Shown piece after piece: positions 32,180 to 44,852 of a stretch of 64,000 bases of DNA. A program made the translations under genes and the position numbers. Below the pieces are notes generated by a model. It ran no database searches. It was not told the origin of the DNA and saw only the letters and a list, made by a program, of their open reading frames with translations. The DNA comes from Whitmania pigra. Lineage: Eukaryota; Annelida; Clitellata; Hirudinida; Haemopidae. The stretch covers positions 2,084,001 to 2,148,000 of the forward strand of contig JAJTWR010000365.1 in NCBI GenBank assembly GCA_021613335.1. Direction: 5' to 3'. Every line of letters begins with the position of its first letter. Position 1 is the first letter of the stretch.

Positions 32180-34824
32180 CTATGTGTGTAGTTGTCTTTT
32201 TAGGGCTTTTTCTTTGTTTGAGTCTTCATCCAAGGCACTCATACCATATTGTCGGGCAATCTTCAGGCCCTCCTCGAGGAGGCTGAGCTCACCATCACCC
32301 TTCAAGGTCAACTTGAGGTCATCGGAGTCCTCACGACCAGGCAATAAGAGAGAAGACGGAGATGGAAAGCAATCGTTGAATGAACAATTTTTACCCCAAG
32401 AGAGCGGAGTTTGGAAGAGGCCGAGGGAATTCAAAGGCGATGAAAACCCATTGTTCTGTGAGGTCGCATTTCTGCCAAGGTACAAACTTCATTTAAGAAA
32501 TAGCTATGATAACCAGGGCATATAGTAGACTAGTAAATGTGAAATATGGGCTTGACACACAGAATGACTAATTAAAAGTAATATTTCTTAAAGAGGATTA
32601 AATTAGTGCAATAGAAAGATTTGGAAAATTTGTAGTTCAAAACAGAAATGCCTACGTTGAGGGTTCTGTATCTGTCGAATAACTGATTTTTGGCACTTTT
32701 GAAGGAGTAACAAAGTCATTGTCCCCTGACTGATTCAGTGGATAATCTTTTGATCTGAAATCGCAACTGAAATAACTGATCATGTACATAACCATTGTCG
32801 TGATTTCCACCTCCAGTTAAATGTCATTAAGAGTCAAACCTGTATTGGACTCTCGTGAGTTGAAGCCCTGCCTCTTTGACAACTTGTCTGGCTTGGAAGA
32901 ACAGGTCCTCTCTTCGAGTTATTAGTGAAGGTCTGTGCAGGCACAATTGGGCAGCAGCTTCATTCACACACATCTGAAACATAAGCATAACATTCCTGGT
33001 GCTTATGAGCTGCCAAAACATTCCCCTCTTAATTTAAAAATGTTTGACATTGGCAACCATGATGTCATTGACATAGCAACTAATCAATCAAATTTGCAGT
33101 ATCACCTCATGGAAATTAAGTTGCTTGGTTTTGCTTCTTTTGGAATCGAACCTCCCATAAATGGCTCCGTATTTCCTGAACAACTCTAGTCGACTGTCAT
33201 CATCCATAGGAAGAGACATGGCTTCCTGCACGATCGTTGTGCATTAGAAATTAATTTACTTTAAAAAGATGAATGGACACACCTCGATTTCTCTGTCAAG
33301 TGGCTTTTTTATGTTCAGAGGCTTCGGAGCATAAAGCGGCAAATGTTTTGCATGATCTGAGGCTGCTTGTCCGATAGCCTGAATCTGGAGGTCGGATAGT
33401 TTGTTGTCGTTCGATTGAAGCATCAAATCCATCTGAAAATAGTTTCAATCAGAAACCAATTGTAGAAATGAGAAGAAATTGATATTCCTGAATCAACCAG
33501 GCAAATTGTTCATTTCTGGTCTGAAATTTTGAATGAATATATGGCTCTAATATCTGTAACCCAGGTTGAGCAAAGGAATGAAATGCTTAGTTTTGAATTT
33601 ATGGCATAATCATTGTCATCCCTGCTGACACCAATGCGATTTGACAAAAATAAGTGACCATCTATGACACTCCAAACTTTGAGTTAAATACGGTTGAAGA
33701 AAACATTTCATAGAACTCTGTCCGACCTGTAAGTTGTTTGTCTCGTGATCGGAGGTGTCACTGGTCGGAGAGCAGGATTTATTCTGAGATTGGAATGATT
33801 GATGGAAAAGTTCTGGAGGCGGTTGCTGCAAATTATTATTTATCAATATCATTTATCAACCTTTATCAATAACAACAATAATGACAGGGATGAAAGCCTA
33901 TGCCCAATAATTAAGTTTAAGAGTAAAACACATTAAACTTACTGTGATAAGATTCCTTAGTAGTGACTGACCCTGTACTGACCTCCCATTTTCAACTTCA
34001 TGGGTTTGATTTGAGGATATTTTTTTGAGAGGTATTTTGAATTTTTCTGTAGAAATTCAACGGATAATGCATGTTGTTTCATTACATATTCAGATAATTA
34101 TTTGAAGTTCAAAATACTTAATCACATGATTAAAAATGATCACCAATTGAGCTACATCTACAAAGATCAATAAGTGAATCTGATGTCATTTCATTAAGTT
34201 TTATTTACATCCCAGTAATGTACTGATAGTATTGCTTCCCAGTGCTTACAGTATCTTAAATGGCACATGAGTAAAAACCACAAAAACAGAAATACCAGGA
34301 AAAAGAGCCCACTCTTGTAGGGTTTTCTGCAGCCTCCTGACATGCAGAGGTTTCGACGCCATCCCGACAAGTGCCATGATTTCTAAGAATTCATCCTCAC
34401 CAGCCTCGCACAACTGCTGCACATCATCTCCACCTGTGTGCAACAACATGGAACTACTTTAAATCCATTTCAAGAACACTGACTGTCAACCGAGCGTAAA
34501 ATACATAAGCACTCTGAGAATGCTGACAAATAAACCAAATTTGACCCTTGTTGTTATGGCAGTTCACAATCAGACATTATGTTTACAAATGTAACTTATA
34601 AGAAATGAATTTCACACAACTTGAGGAAGGTTATGGTCATTCTGAAAACTGTTAATTACAATTTGCATGTGAGTTAAAAATAAGCATTAACCCTGAGCTA
34701 TAAAATCGCCAAAGTATTGCGTGAGATTTGCCTTTTCTAAGACGCAATACAGGACAACTTCACTAGCTGACTGAGGAACTGATGGCTTGGAAGGAGTTGA
34801 CACACATGTTCCCAAGAAATCCAT
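32180..34824 (-). CDS. NAB: NGFI-A (EGR1)-binding protein, NAB1/NAB2 family
   Basis: A nuclear co-regulator that binds EGR zinc-finger factors and usually represses them. Exons in transcript order: 34824-34692, 34433-34296, 34046-33943, 33825-33727, 33432-33283, 33225-33106, 32973-32840, 32471-32180. Phases agree; 389 residues. The NCD1 domain is very conserved ([38 protein letters not shown]). The linker is Ser/Pro/Gln-rich. NCD2 follows ([33 protein letters not shown]). The C-terminal exon is Ser-rich and ends in a charged helix-like stretch, with less similarity to vertebrates. ATG 34824 is preceded in frame by further codons, but a 3' splice site just upstream (GGATTAG/GCTTAGC, near 34841) fits a 5'UTR exon at 35090 and above. 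One family member; NAB1 versus NAB2 does not apply. Confidence 0.94.
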
Positions 34825-35089
34825 TGCTCGGCTAAGCCTAATCCATGAGTGAAAAATAGTAAAAATTGTATTTTTCAAATGATCATAACTACTACATCAC
34901 GTAATCCCACATACGGTAAATTTTTAAACTTGATACGTTAGGCCTTGTAAAAGCGCTCACCGATGTGCGAAAAAAAACGATAATACACAAAAGTTCTGTA
35001 AACAAGTTTTGAAAGACATACAAAAATATGTCAAAAGGTTAGAAAAGTGATTTTAAATAAAGTGAAATGTAGCTCCAAAGCCGTCTTAC

Positions 35090-35300
35090 CTGAAGCGAGC
35101 AACCGAGTGATAAATCAAAAGTTCGCACGCCTGTACGAAGTCGACGACGCAAGACTTTTTGGGGCCTTTAGAACGTCGAAGGCAATTAATCAATTAGGAA
35201 GGACACTCAACGAAAGTTGATCGGAACGACCGGCCTGAGACCAAACTAGTTCCTAGTACTGTTCGAACGAAGCAAGCCAGCCTTAGTAGGACGGGCTGGT
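35090..35300 (-). other. Predicted 5' non-coding first exon of NAB
   Basis: On the minus strand a strong 5' splice site, CTTCAG/GTAAGA, ends at 35090. The preceding 150-200 bases contain no ATG on that strand, as expected for a leader exon, and the NAB coding exon has a 3' splice site just upstream of its ATG. The transcription start is not identifiable. Confidence 0.45.
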
Positions 35301-36300
35301 GTTTTTAATTGAATGCACAATGACAAAACTAGAAGGCAGGCCTCTCACACAGCACACAGACCTCCTCTTGCCTACCTAAACAACTTTCAACAACCACCAC
35401 GCGCACCCGAGCACAGTTATGTACATAACCCTGAGGCACGTTTCTCGCATAGACACAAAGAGAAACGATTGAGCCGTGCACTAGCTGACTGGATCGAGTA
35501 GGTTGTACCGTGGGTACCAGGGCGGGAGAGAGACGTTGATGTAGGAGGGAGAGGAGAGAGCCAGGGAGGCGCAGCACGGAACGAATCGTGCGTTTGTGCG
35601 TGAAACCTATGTGCAACAAATGCCCCGAAGTGTGTTTGGGGGAGCACGCCTACATCTGCCACCGTGTGAGAAGGATAGGGCATGCGGGCTCCTACACAGC
35701 GAGAGTCCGAGTCTCCTGCGGAACAAAGCATGAGTTCAGTTCCCTGCTGGTAGATGTGCTGTGGGTACCCAGAGGGTATTTTGTTCAAAATCTTCGAATT
35801 TCACATTCACCAACTAATAGTTGCATTAAACAGTAAACAGACCGCCTTATGTATGCAAGTTATTCTTTTAATCAGTGGGGAAGGAAAAGGCGCGAGGATA
35901 TAGCAGTAATCACATTCACTTTTAACCCCGGTTAATGATCGAGTATTCATTCCTCCAGAGATTTTACTTGACCAATTGAGGAGTTGCAATTTGGATTATT
36001 TGCTAGTTGTGAATAAAAGTTGGATGGAATGCGTCATCGTTTGAGATACTTTATATATGGTTAAGGGCTGGACCACTCAAATTCTTTATCTGCCCACAGT
36101 TGAATGAATCCACCGCCCACCCGCCAGGCTCCCCACAACCCAGCCGCGTGCACACCCACTGAGACGTCGCCCTCCCGGAGCCAGCATTCCTGCATTTTGT
36201 GCACTCCACATCGTCTACGGACTTTCTCTCGTTCAGAAAATATATAAAAATTATATTCATTATGTAGTTACATTAGTATTAATATTGTTGCATGTCTCCG
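35300..36300. other. GC-richer island of unknown function
   Basis: About 35270-35780 is markedly richer in G+C and CpG than its surroundings and has overlapping open frames on both strands (plus 35588-35836, minus 35417-35788), none of which resembles a known protein. A second GC-richer patch at 36105-36230 reads on the minus strand as a Cys-containing peptide (ECTKCRNAG, WVCTRLGCGEPGGWAV). It could be upstream promoter/CpG sequence for NAB or part of an unrecognised exon or transposon. Confidence 0.35.
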
Positions 36301-39300
36301 TTATGGGGACTCGAGTGAAATAAAACGCCCGGGGACTTGAGACATCTGGTTTGAATATTTATTAGGCACAACTGATCAACCGAGCTAATAACATTATTCA
36401 GCGTGTCAGGGTTTGTGGGCGAACTCATCTCAAGTATTTCGAATTTTTTTATGGGTCACACAATCATCATCGCATCTTCATCACCTTTTAAAACTATGCA
36501 AGCACCTCTGTGTGGGGAGAGAAAGTGAAAAACTACCCGTTGTAACAACAATCCGTTAATAACTTGTGATAACCTACATCTTCGTTATAACTTAATCGTG
36601 AAATAAAATTAATTTAACTCCGTAACAATAAACATTTTCAAAACAGCAAATATATTTCAGTTCTACCACTTTTATCGCCAAAGTATCATTCGAATTTGAA
36701 GCTCTCTCCATTGTTACGTTTCATTTGCCGTTGCCCTCGCCATTCTATGGTTGGGTGTCGTTGACGCGCTTAGGGGGCTTCTCTCTAGTTAATAGTGCTA
36801 AAAGGGATGGCACCAAATTATCAGTTTCGCCCTGTGCGCCTCTGGTCACATTACAGACAGTAATTGTATGCCGCTTAAATAATTAACAATTAATGTCCTT
36901 TTTTGTCAAAATAGCCCCTACTAGCAACAGTGATCCAGACTTGAATCTACATTCGTGTCAACAATGTCTCTACCGCAATAAATATTTTGAGGGAACTATT
37001 CAAGATCAAAGTTTCAAACAAACGAAGTCGGGCTCCACACCATTATCTGAAAGTTTTAAAATGGAACTTCCACATTTTACAAAGCAATAAATTGTAAGCA
37101 ATAAATTTCATTTTTGTGGATCACTCTCCCCCCATAATAACTAATTGTAATAGTTTATTATTATAGCAGTTCGAACAACAAAAACAGGACCTAATAATGG
37201 CAACCAGCACAGTTTACAAATTAAGTAATTAATTTTATTTGCATATTTGCATGATTTAAAATAGCATAACCAACAACCGTAACCAAATTCATTCTTAAAT
37301 CAGCCTTACAAAACACTTGCTCGATCTCTTAGTTAAATTAATGGTTAGGAAACAGAAAATAATTAAATACACCTTATACTATATATGATTTTAAGTCTGA
37401 TCTCATTTAAAAGGACGATTTCTTATATAGCATGAATATATATTTACTTAACTTTAATATTGCGTCATCAAAAGTTCAGTAATAATATGTTAAGTTATAA
37501 TTATATAAAATAATAAAATATATAATGATAATAAATTATATTAAAGATTAATATGCTCTGGAGAATTTTACTGCATTCAAGTTCATCACAAGATTATATT
37601 TGTTGTTTGATTGATCTTTATCTTTCATGCCCTGGTTTAAATGAATTTAACTTAATGCTTTGAGAATGACCTTAATAAACAATTAGATGACGATTAATGG
37701 TCTCATGCGAAAGAATGTGAGATCAATGTTAATATTAACTAATAGTCATTAAAATTAATATCGTGGGAAGTTTATCCCAATGAATGTTTATTAACCTAAA
37801 ATGGAATTTGTTATTTAAAGTTAGGATTATTGAAGACAGTAAATAGTGATAACAATCGCTGATAAACATTATTGCTAACGATAACGATTATTTATTGTAA
37901 AATTACTTATGCAGATTATAATTATATACTTTATGTTTGTTATCCACACATTTTTAGTCTTAAACTTCATTGTATTAAATAAATGGTCATTCTCTCTAAA
38001 TAATCTAAAAGGGAACAGATTTTGACATCTGCTGAGCTTTTCATCGTGTGCAGTTACGAGCTCAAGATGTTTCCATGTTAACCGTTTATAGTCAACAATT
38101 TTCAATAGTAAAATGAGTTGTGCTCGATTTGAAGAGTTACCAAAATTATAATATCGGTTATTCTGAAGGTCATCTGTTCTCATTTTTTTAAATATAACTT
38201 TGGGCTTTTAATGACATCTCAACATGTGGCCTTCCATGTGATTTGTAAAATTTGAGAAAAGATTAAATCTATTTACTTTATCTATTATTTTTTTAAAAGT
38301 TATTTCATTAAATTATTACTGGACGATAATTTTAGTAGCTCAACCCTTCATGGATAGTCTTTAAATATCATCTGATATTCATTCATATAGTTTGCGGTTA
38401 GTTGACAAATAGACCTGAAGTTTCTAACACATTTTTTATTGAAGTGCTCTGACCCTCGCATAGTTTCTTTGATTCCCATCTCATTACTTCCTCTAAGGCC
38501 ATATCTATTTTCAAACGTACTTACAAATCATATATTCTGACTAAGATAAATCAACTAATGCGGCTTTTCTGAAGTGCATCCGATTTCTTATGTTTTGGAA
38601 CTGCCACCTTATTTTTGAACTTCATGACGATTCCTTAATTTTGTGACGTTGGTGATGTTTGGCTTAAAATTTTTGTCATTGGAACAGGCAGCCCAGCATC
38701 GGGAGTATATCCATGCGGTCTGACCTTTTTTACAAATGTTAAAAAAAAACGAACCACCACGGGCCCCTATATCGTCAATTTGGCAAAGTCATGATTGTAA
38801 TATTTTGAAACCCAGTACTCCTTCCCACCTCCCCCCTTTCGGCAGCCCTGGTCACACCCCAAGCCAACAAGCTAAACAGAAAACTCTGCGCCATTTCATT
38901 ACTAATAAATTAATAACTATTAACTAGTCTTATTAACTTTCTTTAAGTCCATGAATAAGAATATTGTTTGTAATAATTTGAGTAGATATATTTAAACTGC
39001 CACACAACAAATTTGTTTGTTCCAATGTTCTCGCAACTTTCGGTAGCAAAATTTCGCCGTAACAAGCGAACAATAAAAAATATTAAAAACACGCTGAAGC
39101 GTTGGAAAGCAATGGGCTCCACAATTCAATCTCTAAACTTATCAACACCACAACAAACTCGTTTAAATTTTAACTTCCCTCTAAAAAAAATCTCTAAAAG
39201 CACAACAACAGTGAGATGTTTGCAATGCGCCACAATACATAAATGAAACAAAACTACTCGACAATGACTATGGCGACGAACAAATAAAAAGGCAAAGGAA

Positions 39301-39993
39301 TTTTCTTGCTTCATTTGACTCCTTTAAGGCCACTTTGCAGACATGATCAATATAATAATATAATAACTGAAGTACTATCCAGGATCAATATCAAATATTC
39401 AAAGCCGAATGTTAAATTTCTTCAATTCAAATGGTGACTAGCATTACAGGCACACGATGTGACTCACAAGAATGTTCTCCCTACTACACAAAAATCAATT
39501 AACCACGTGATCAGGGACTGGTAAAGTTGGCTGGTTGACTAAGAAATGCATTGAAACAGTTGGAAATAAAAATAATATAAAATCAGTACCTGGTACTCTT
39601 ATTGGTCCCTATTAAAAATGGATGAGGTCATTAGAGAAGAAATTAACAAAACAAAATAAAGCATTAAAAATGACTTAAAAAATTACTTCAGATGACAGAA
39701 ACCTCAGTAACGGAAACGTTGATGTCACGTCGCAGAGAAACAAGCCCAAACACGACAAGCACGACAAGCACGACTACAGTACAAAGCACACGGATGGCTC
39801 TTATAAACAACAATGACGACAGCAACAACAACAACAGCAACAGCGATGAATTCAGTCCATGATTTGAAAGCAGTAGAGTAATACTTCATAGCATGAATCG
39901 TTTTCTTCTCCGGTTGCACGTGATGAGGAAGGAAATAAATGCACAAACATTTAAAAACAAATACAACACTTCTGTAGCCACAACAAAAGCAGC
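36300..39993. other. Intergenic AT-rich stretch, no gene seen
   Basis: Nearly 3.7 kb without a conserved protein on either strand. Short open frames (36893-37090, 37875-38183, 38736-38927, 39013-39246) show no motif, splice continuity or partner exons. The stretch nearest 39993 should hold the 3'UTR of the CARD gene on the minus strand. Confidence 0.55.
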
Positions 39994-42900
39994 TCAATGG
40001 GGGCAAAGCTCCTCTTCTGACTTCTCCAATGAGTCGCCAACCACTCTAAGGTCAAGGGTCAGCATTTCCTCGTTTCTCTGGGATTCTTTCAGCCACTGAC
40101 AAATGAACCTCTCCAGGTCTTGGGAGAGTTTTCCAGATTCCAGATCCCTTTTTACTGACTCGACCTGTTTGAAGGTTGAAATTTAAATTAAACAAATTCA
40201 ATTAAAAGGCATATTCGTAAAAATGTTTCCTCAAAATTTAAAACATAAAAGTGCTGAATGTTTTTGTACACTGATAAGTCAGTCATTATATTAGCTTAAG
40301 AAACTTTTCCTGAGTGGCTCAAGTATTATTGAGAGATCGTAAGTCACCAAAGACTGAACCAAACAAGCATTCAACTCAAGATGTTCTATTTACAAGCAAC
40401 TTCAAGAACCTGATATGATTGACCTAGTTTTAAAGTTTCTGCGAACCAACCATGCCTTAGCTACTTTGAGCACAGCTGCAATCACCAAGTTAATGGATAC
40501 TCATTATATTAAATTAGCAATAGTAATAAATTATGCTAATCATATCAGATGTTGACAGCAAGTCACAAACTTGATCAGGTTTTGTGCAAATGAACTTGAG
40601 ATGAAGCTTGTTGTTTGATGAATTTGCCTCCAAAAACAAAACCCCTCGATCTTGTTCAAAATATCTGCAACCGGATCAAATGCAAGTTAAGTAATAAATT
40701 TAACGACTTTGAATCGAATGCAGGAATTAATCTGATCCACCTGACGAGGCATGCATGAAGTTGTGACTGAGGGTTGGCAAGATGGTCATAGATTTCACGA
40801 CAGAATGCTTGAATGTTATGCGAAACTTCCCTCAGATCATCATCATCAAAATCTCCAACATTGTTCAGGAAAGACGAGTCAAAGCCATTTTTAAATGAAG
40901 GAAGCTGAACGGTGGATTCGTGCTATTGCAAAAACAAGTCTTTAATTAAAAATACTTTGCAAATACAGATACAATAAAAAATAATGAGAACACTTGATCA
41001 GGCTGCTCATTCAATTCAAATGAAGCAGTGCTGCATCTCAATAAGGCCCCGCTCTCAATTTGTATTTTGAACTCGATAATATTAAACGTGACGTAAGGGA
41101 AACAAACACGAGTACCTTAAAAGACTCGTTGACCAGGTTTGCGAGTTGGACGTCGGACTTCTTTTTCTTTTGTTTCCCAAAACAATTGCAAAATAAACAA
41201 GCAAATGCATTTCCTTTGCTTTTCGATTTCTTTATTTTTGGCCGCTTAGTTCCGGCATTATCGTCAATTGCAGCACTGAGTCTGAGAGAGGCATTTCTCT
41301 GTATTTCGAGTCTCCTCACGGTGGAAAATGTTGACTGGATGTCCTCCAGACTTATCGTGTTTTTGCGAAGAATTTGCGACACGGCGAGAAACTTGACGTC
41401 GTTTATCGACTTGATGCAGTTAACTCTTATGTACAATTCCACCTGACCTGAATGCAAAACATTTGTTGAACACCAGATAGAACTTCACAAACTAATTAAC
41501 AATTACCTTTATGTCTGGACTTACTGAGATAGCCTAAAAGTAAATGAATGGACTTGCATAAGTTGAGAGACAAAAACAATCATAAATCTAAGAGGGAAAA
41601 GCTAACCAGAGCCACTGAGCGCTTTAATCCTGACGCCGTCGTCGGCCATGTTTGCAAGAAAATGTTGTCCTGTGAGTCTGAGGGCATTTGTAAAAAGATT
41701 CCTCGATTGCTGCTGATTTTCAATAATCTGCAACAACTTCTTGTTCCTTTTTTCCACATCGTCTTCCCCGAAACCAAGAAGTTCGTCGACCTGTTCACCG
41801 CTGATGGCTCCATTCCTCATCAAATAATCGAGTATCGGTTCACAGTCAAGCATTTGAACCATCTCTTTCTTCTTGCTGAGATCTCCGTCTGCGGCATCAA
41901 ACAAAAGGTCTGTCGACGTGAGTGTCGTGGAAGTAGTTGAAGGTTGGATGTGGAAGGGAGGGGTGGACTTGTTGGTTTGCACCATTCTGGTCAGTACAGG
42001 TGTCGACGTGGAGCAACTCGATCTTGTAGGAGTTACTTCTATTGACGAACAGCATGAAACTAAAAACAACCAAAAACATTCAGCTTAGTAGAATAATTAT
42101 CACATGTTTCGTCAAACAGCTAGTCGTCGTAATTACAACTGATAACAGATGCCTTTCTATAACTTTCCAACAGAACTGCATTCAAAGATTTCAATCAATC
42201 TCAGAAAGATTTTTGATTTTATGGTTCTTTGATGGCATGATGATATATTGATAGTTGTAAATGAAGTAGAAAAAGCAAATTAATTCACAAAATTTTTAGT
42301 TACTTAACAAATTTCATAAAAGTAGCTAAATACAATAGCAGGTTGTCATCAAAGAATCAGGACTAAGATTTAGACACTTGAAAGCAACATTGATTACACA
42401 TTAGAATGGTGTTTCCCAGAATACCTACAAGTCCTCTTGCCAAGCCTACTATTGCTTCTCAATGATAAGAGAATAGCATTTATTCAAGTTTTGTAAACTT
42501 ATAAAGAATTATTTGTGATCTACTGTAAGAAACACATTCTTGCAATATTATTAATCAGAATGGCAAGAAAATGGCGATTTTGATAAAGTGATTTGTAGCT
42601 TCAGACACCACAAAGCAAGATAACAAAAATTATAAAAATTCGAGGCAGTTTTTAAATAATTCTATCTCAGATTCTATTGTTTTTTTCTTATGTTCTTTGT
42701 ACTTTTCTGACTTATATTTTGTAATATATGGTCTGGTGCAGTATGGCTTGAAGAAGATCCATGTAGAGAACAGGTAAAAGTTTTACAAACCTTTAAGTTT
42801 GTCACATTTGACAAATCCTAATGATGCTGCTGCTGCATATCAACACCTACCATATTGATAGTGATAATTCACACATAGGTTCTTAAGCTTTCAAACAAAG

Positions 42901-43597
42901 AGAATATTTTTAAGTCTGAAAAAAGCTTGTGCAATGAATCCGTAAGTACCCAGCATTCCTAATGGGATACGTGCTTTGCATAATTTAATAATGCGTATCA
43001 AATTCAACTAAAGTGAGGTATTACAGCAAGGTTAATGATGATCAACATTGAAATTTGTTTGACGCCTGGACAAAATTAAGTTCTTCAGAAAGTATCTCAA
43101 CAACCAAATGAGACAATGAGGAGCATTTTTGTTCCATTTTTTGTAACAAAACATCCCCTCTAAAGATTACTATCTCTCCAGAATTTTTTGGACTCACAAG
43201 GTAAGAGGATGACTCATCCAAAACAGCATTTCTAATCTCAAACCATTCTAGAATTTGTATCCATGTCTACATACACAATGTAACCACTTTCAGTGAAAGA
43301 AATTGCAATATTATAGCATAAGTGACAGAGCTTCCAGCCATATCCATAGTCTATTAATTAATTTGTGTTAATCTTTAAACTTTGGTTTGGTGTGCAGTTA
43401 TCAATATCCAACGTGACTGCACTTTTTTCTAACTTTATACAAACTACACGCATGAGGATGAGCAAATAAAATAAAGTCGCTTGCATCTTACTTTAAATCG
43501 CAGTTGGTTTAAAAACAAGTAGCATTCAAAATAATACTAATAATGGTAATAAACAACATATATAAGACAAACCTTCTTCTGATCCAACGTGCCCCAT
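39994..43597 (-). CDS. N-terminal CARD protein with unfamiliar C-terminal architecture
   Basis: Probably a death-fold signalling or adaptor protein; no specific orthologue recognised. Exons: 43597-43573, 42059-41607, 41533-41507, 41447-41116, 40922-40741, 40664-40571, 40164-39994. Phases agree; 427 residues. A Ser/Thr-rich lead is followed by a CARD at about residues 70-155 (LDCEPILDYLMRNGAI, ENQQQSRNLFTNALRLTG, HFLANM), closest in feel to caspase-9/APAF1-type CARDs. The middle carries a Lys-rich, Cys-containing stretch (KRPKIKKSKSKG, FACLFCNCFGKQKKKK). The C-terminal 130 residues (YFEQDRGVLFLE, KLHLKFICTK, DLESGKLSQDLERF, LDLRVVGDSLE) resemble a beta-rich segment I associate with invertebrate NLR and death-fold proteins; that part is inference. 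No caspase, NACHT or death domain is visible. The first exon encodes only eight residues and the first intron is 1.5 kb. Confidence 0.8.
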
Positions 43598-44852
43598 TGT
43601 GACAATCGCGAAAAGTGTGTGTAAACTAGTTCCTAGTAAAACATTTATGAACGTCACAAACTGGGTATCACTATTAACATGATGTTACTACTACTAATGC
43701 TTCCTAATAAAGTCTCCACTTAGTGAAGTGAAGATCCCTTGTAGCTACGATAGCAAGACGAACTAGGAGCTTACTAAAACGGTGCGAGACAAACGGACTG
43801 TTGTTGTTGCTTTAATTTTTACTCATAAGAAATTGTCAGTGAAAGACAATAAATTGAAAGTACAAATTTACGTGTTAGTTATTTTGGGATGAATCTTAAA
43901 ATCTATAGTACAACAATGCCACTTTATGTCTATTTACAAATTGCTTCTAACTTTTGTTAAACTTTTGTTTTCTAATACTGACAAAAACTGATTGTAAAAA
44001 CTCAGCATAGCTTTCACAAAAATGTTATGCAATGCTTGGTGTCTTTACTATTGGTTAATTATTGGTCGAATCGAGAAACTCCAAAAATTTGAATAAATTT
44101 AGTTTAAAAAAAATTGAGTTACACAACATATATATAAAAAATATTTGTCAAAATAATGTCACTAAAACAAAACTTATTTTTATTTTTGTACATTACATTT
44201 ACTGTCCATGGCTGCCGTTGTTCATATCAGTAGTTCAGCACAGCCTAACGTTCGGTGAAGACGTTCGCGTCGTTGCCACGTTCTTCGATCTTTTAAACAT
44301 TTCCCTTTTCTTTTCTAAATGCTTAAATTGTTAATTCGTTTTACATCTTAAGACTAACCCCAAAATGAGTATTTAGAAAATTTATTTTTGAAAAATATTT
44401 TATTATGGTGGACGAAAACCGAAATATAACTAAATTATCATAGCAATTAGGTGGTACACGAAATTTAGCAAAAGTAGATGTAAATCCGAAACTGTGCTAA
44501 CTGGCAGTCCTAGGTCACTTCTTGGAAAGAACAGCTGAATTTTTGATGACAACGACGTCTTTTTGGTAGTCTTATTTAAGCACGTTAAAACCAATCCAAC
44601 GACGTATTGCATAATATTAATTTAGTTACACCTATAAGAAAACATAATCACTCTTTTTGGTAAACGTTCCAAAACAAATTGAATCTACAAAATTATTTAG
44701 CCTTGAAATATTTTTATATTGAAAATATATGATTTGCAGTAATAATAATATTTTTAAAATTTGAAATTTTGATTCAAATCTTTTATAACGTTTTGGAACT
44801 TCTTATATATTTCTGTTTGCTATTGAGCTCCAGTGGAGGTTGCCATATTTTG
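43598..44852. promoter_or_regulatory. Divergent promoter region, CARD gene / RSRC2
   Basis: About 1.25 kb between opposed start codons, without coding features. A 16-base word, AAACTAGTTCCTAGTA, at 43623-43638 lies 26-41 bases upstream of the CARD start and recurs exactly at 35243-35258 in the predicted NAB leader. The frame at 44062-44334 looks random. Confidence 0.45.

Noticed and set aside
35417..35788. 123-residue minus-strand gene
   Set aside because: Open frames on both strands arise from the local high G+C content; no motif or splice partner.
41060..41446. 128-residue plus-strand frame
   Set aside because: Antisense shadow of CARD-gene exon 41116-41447.
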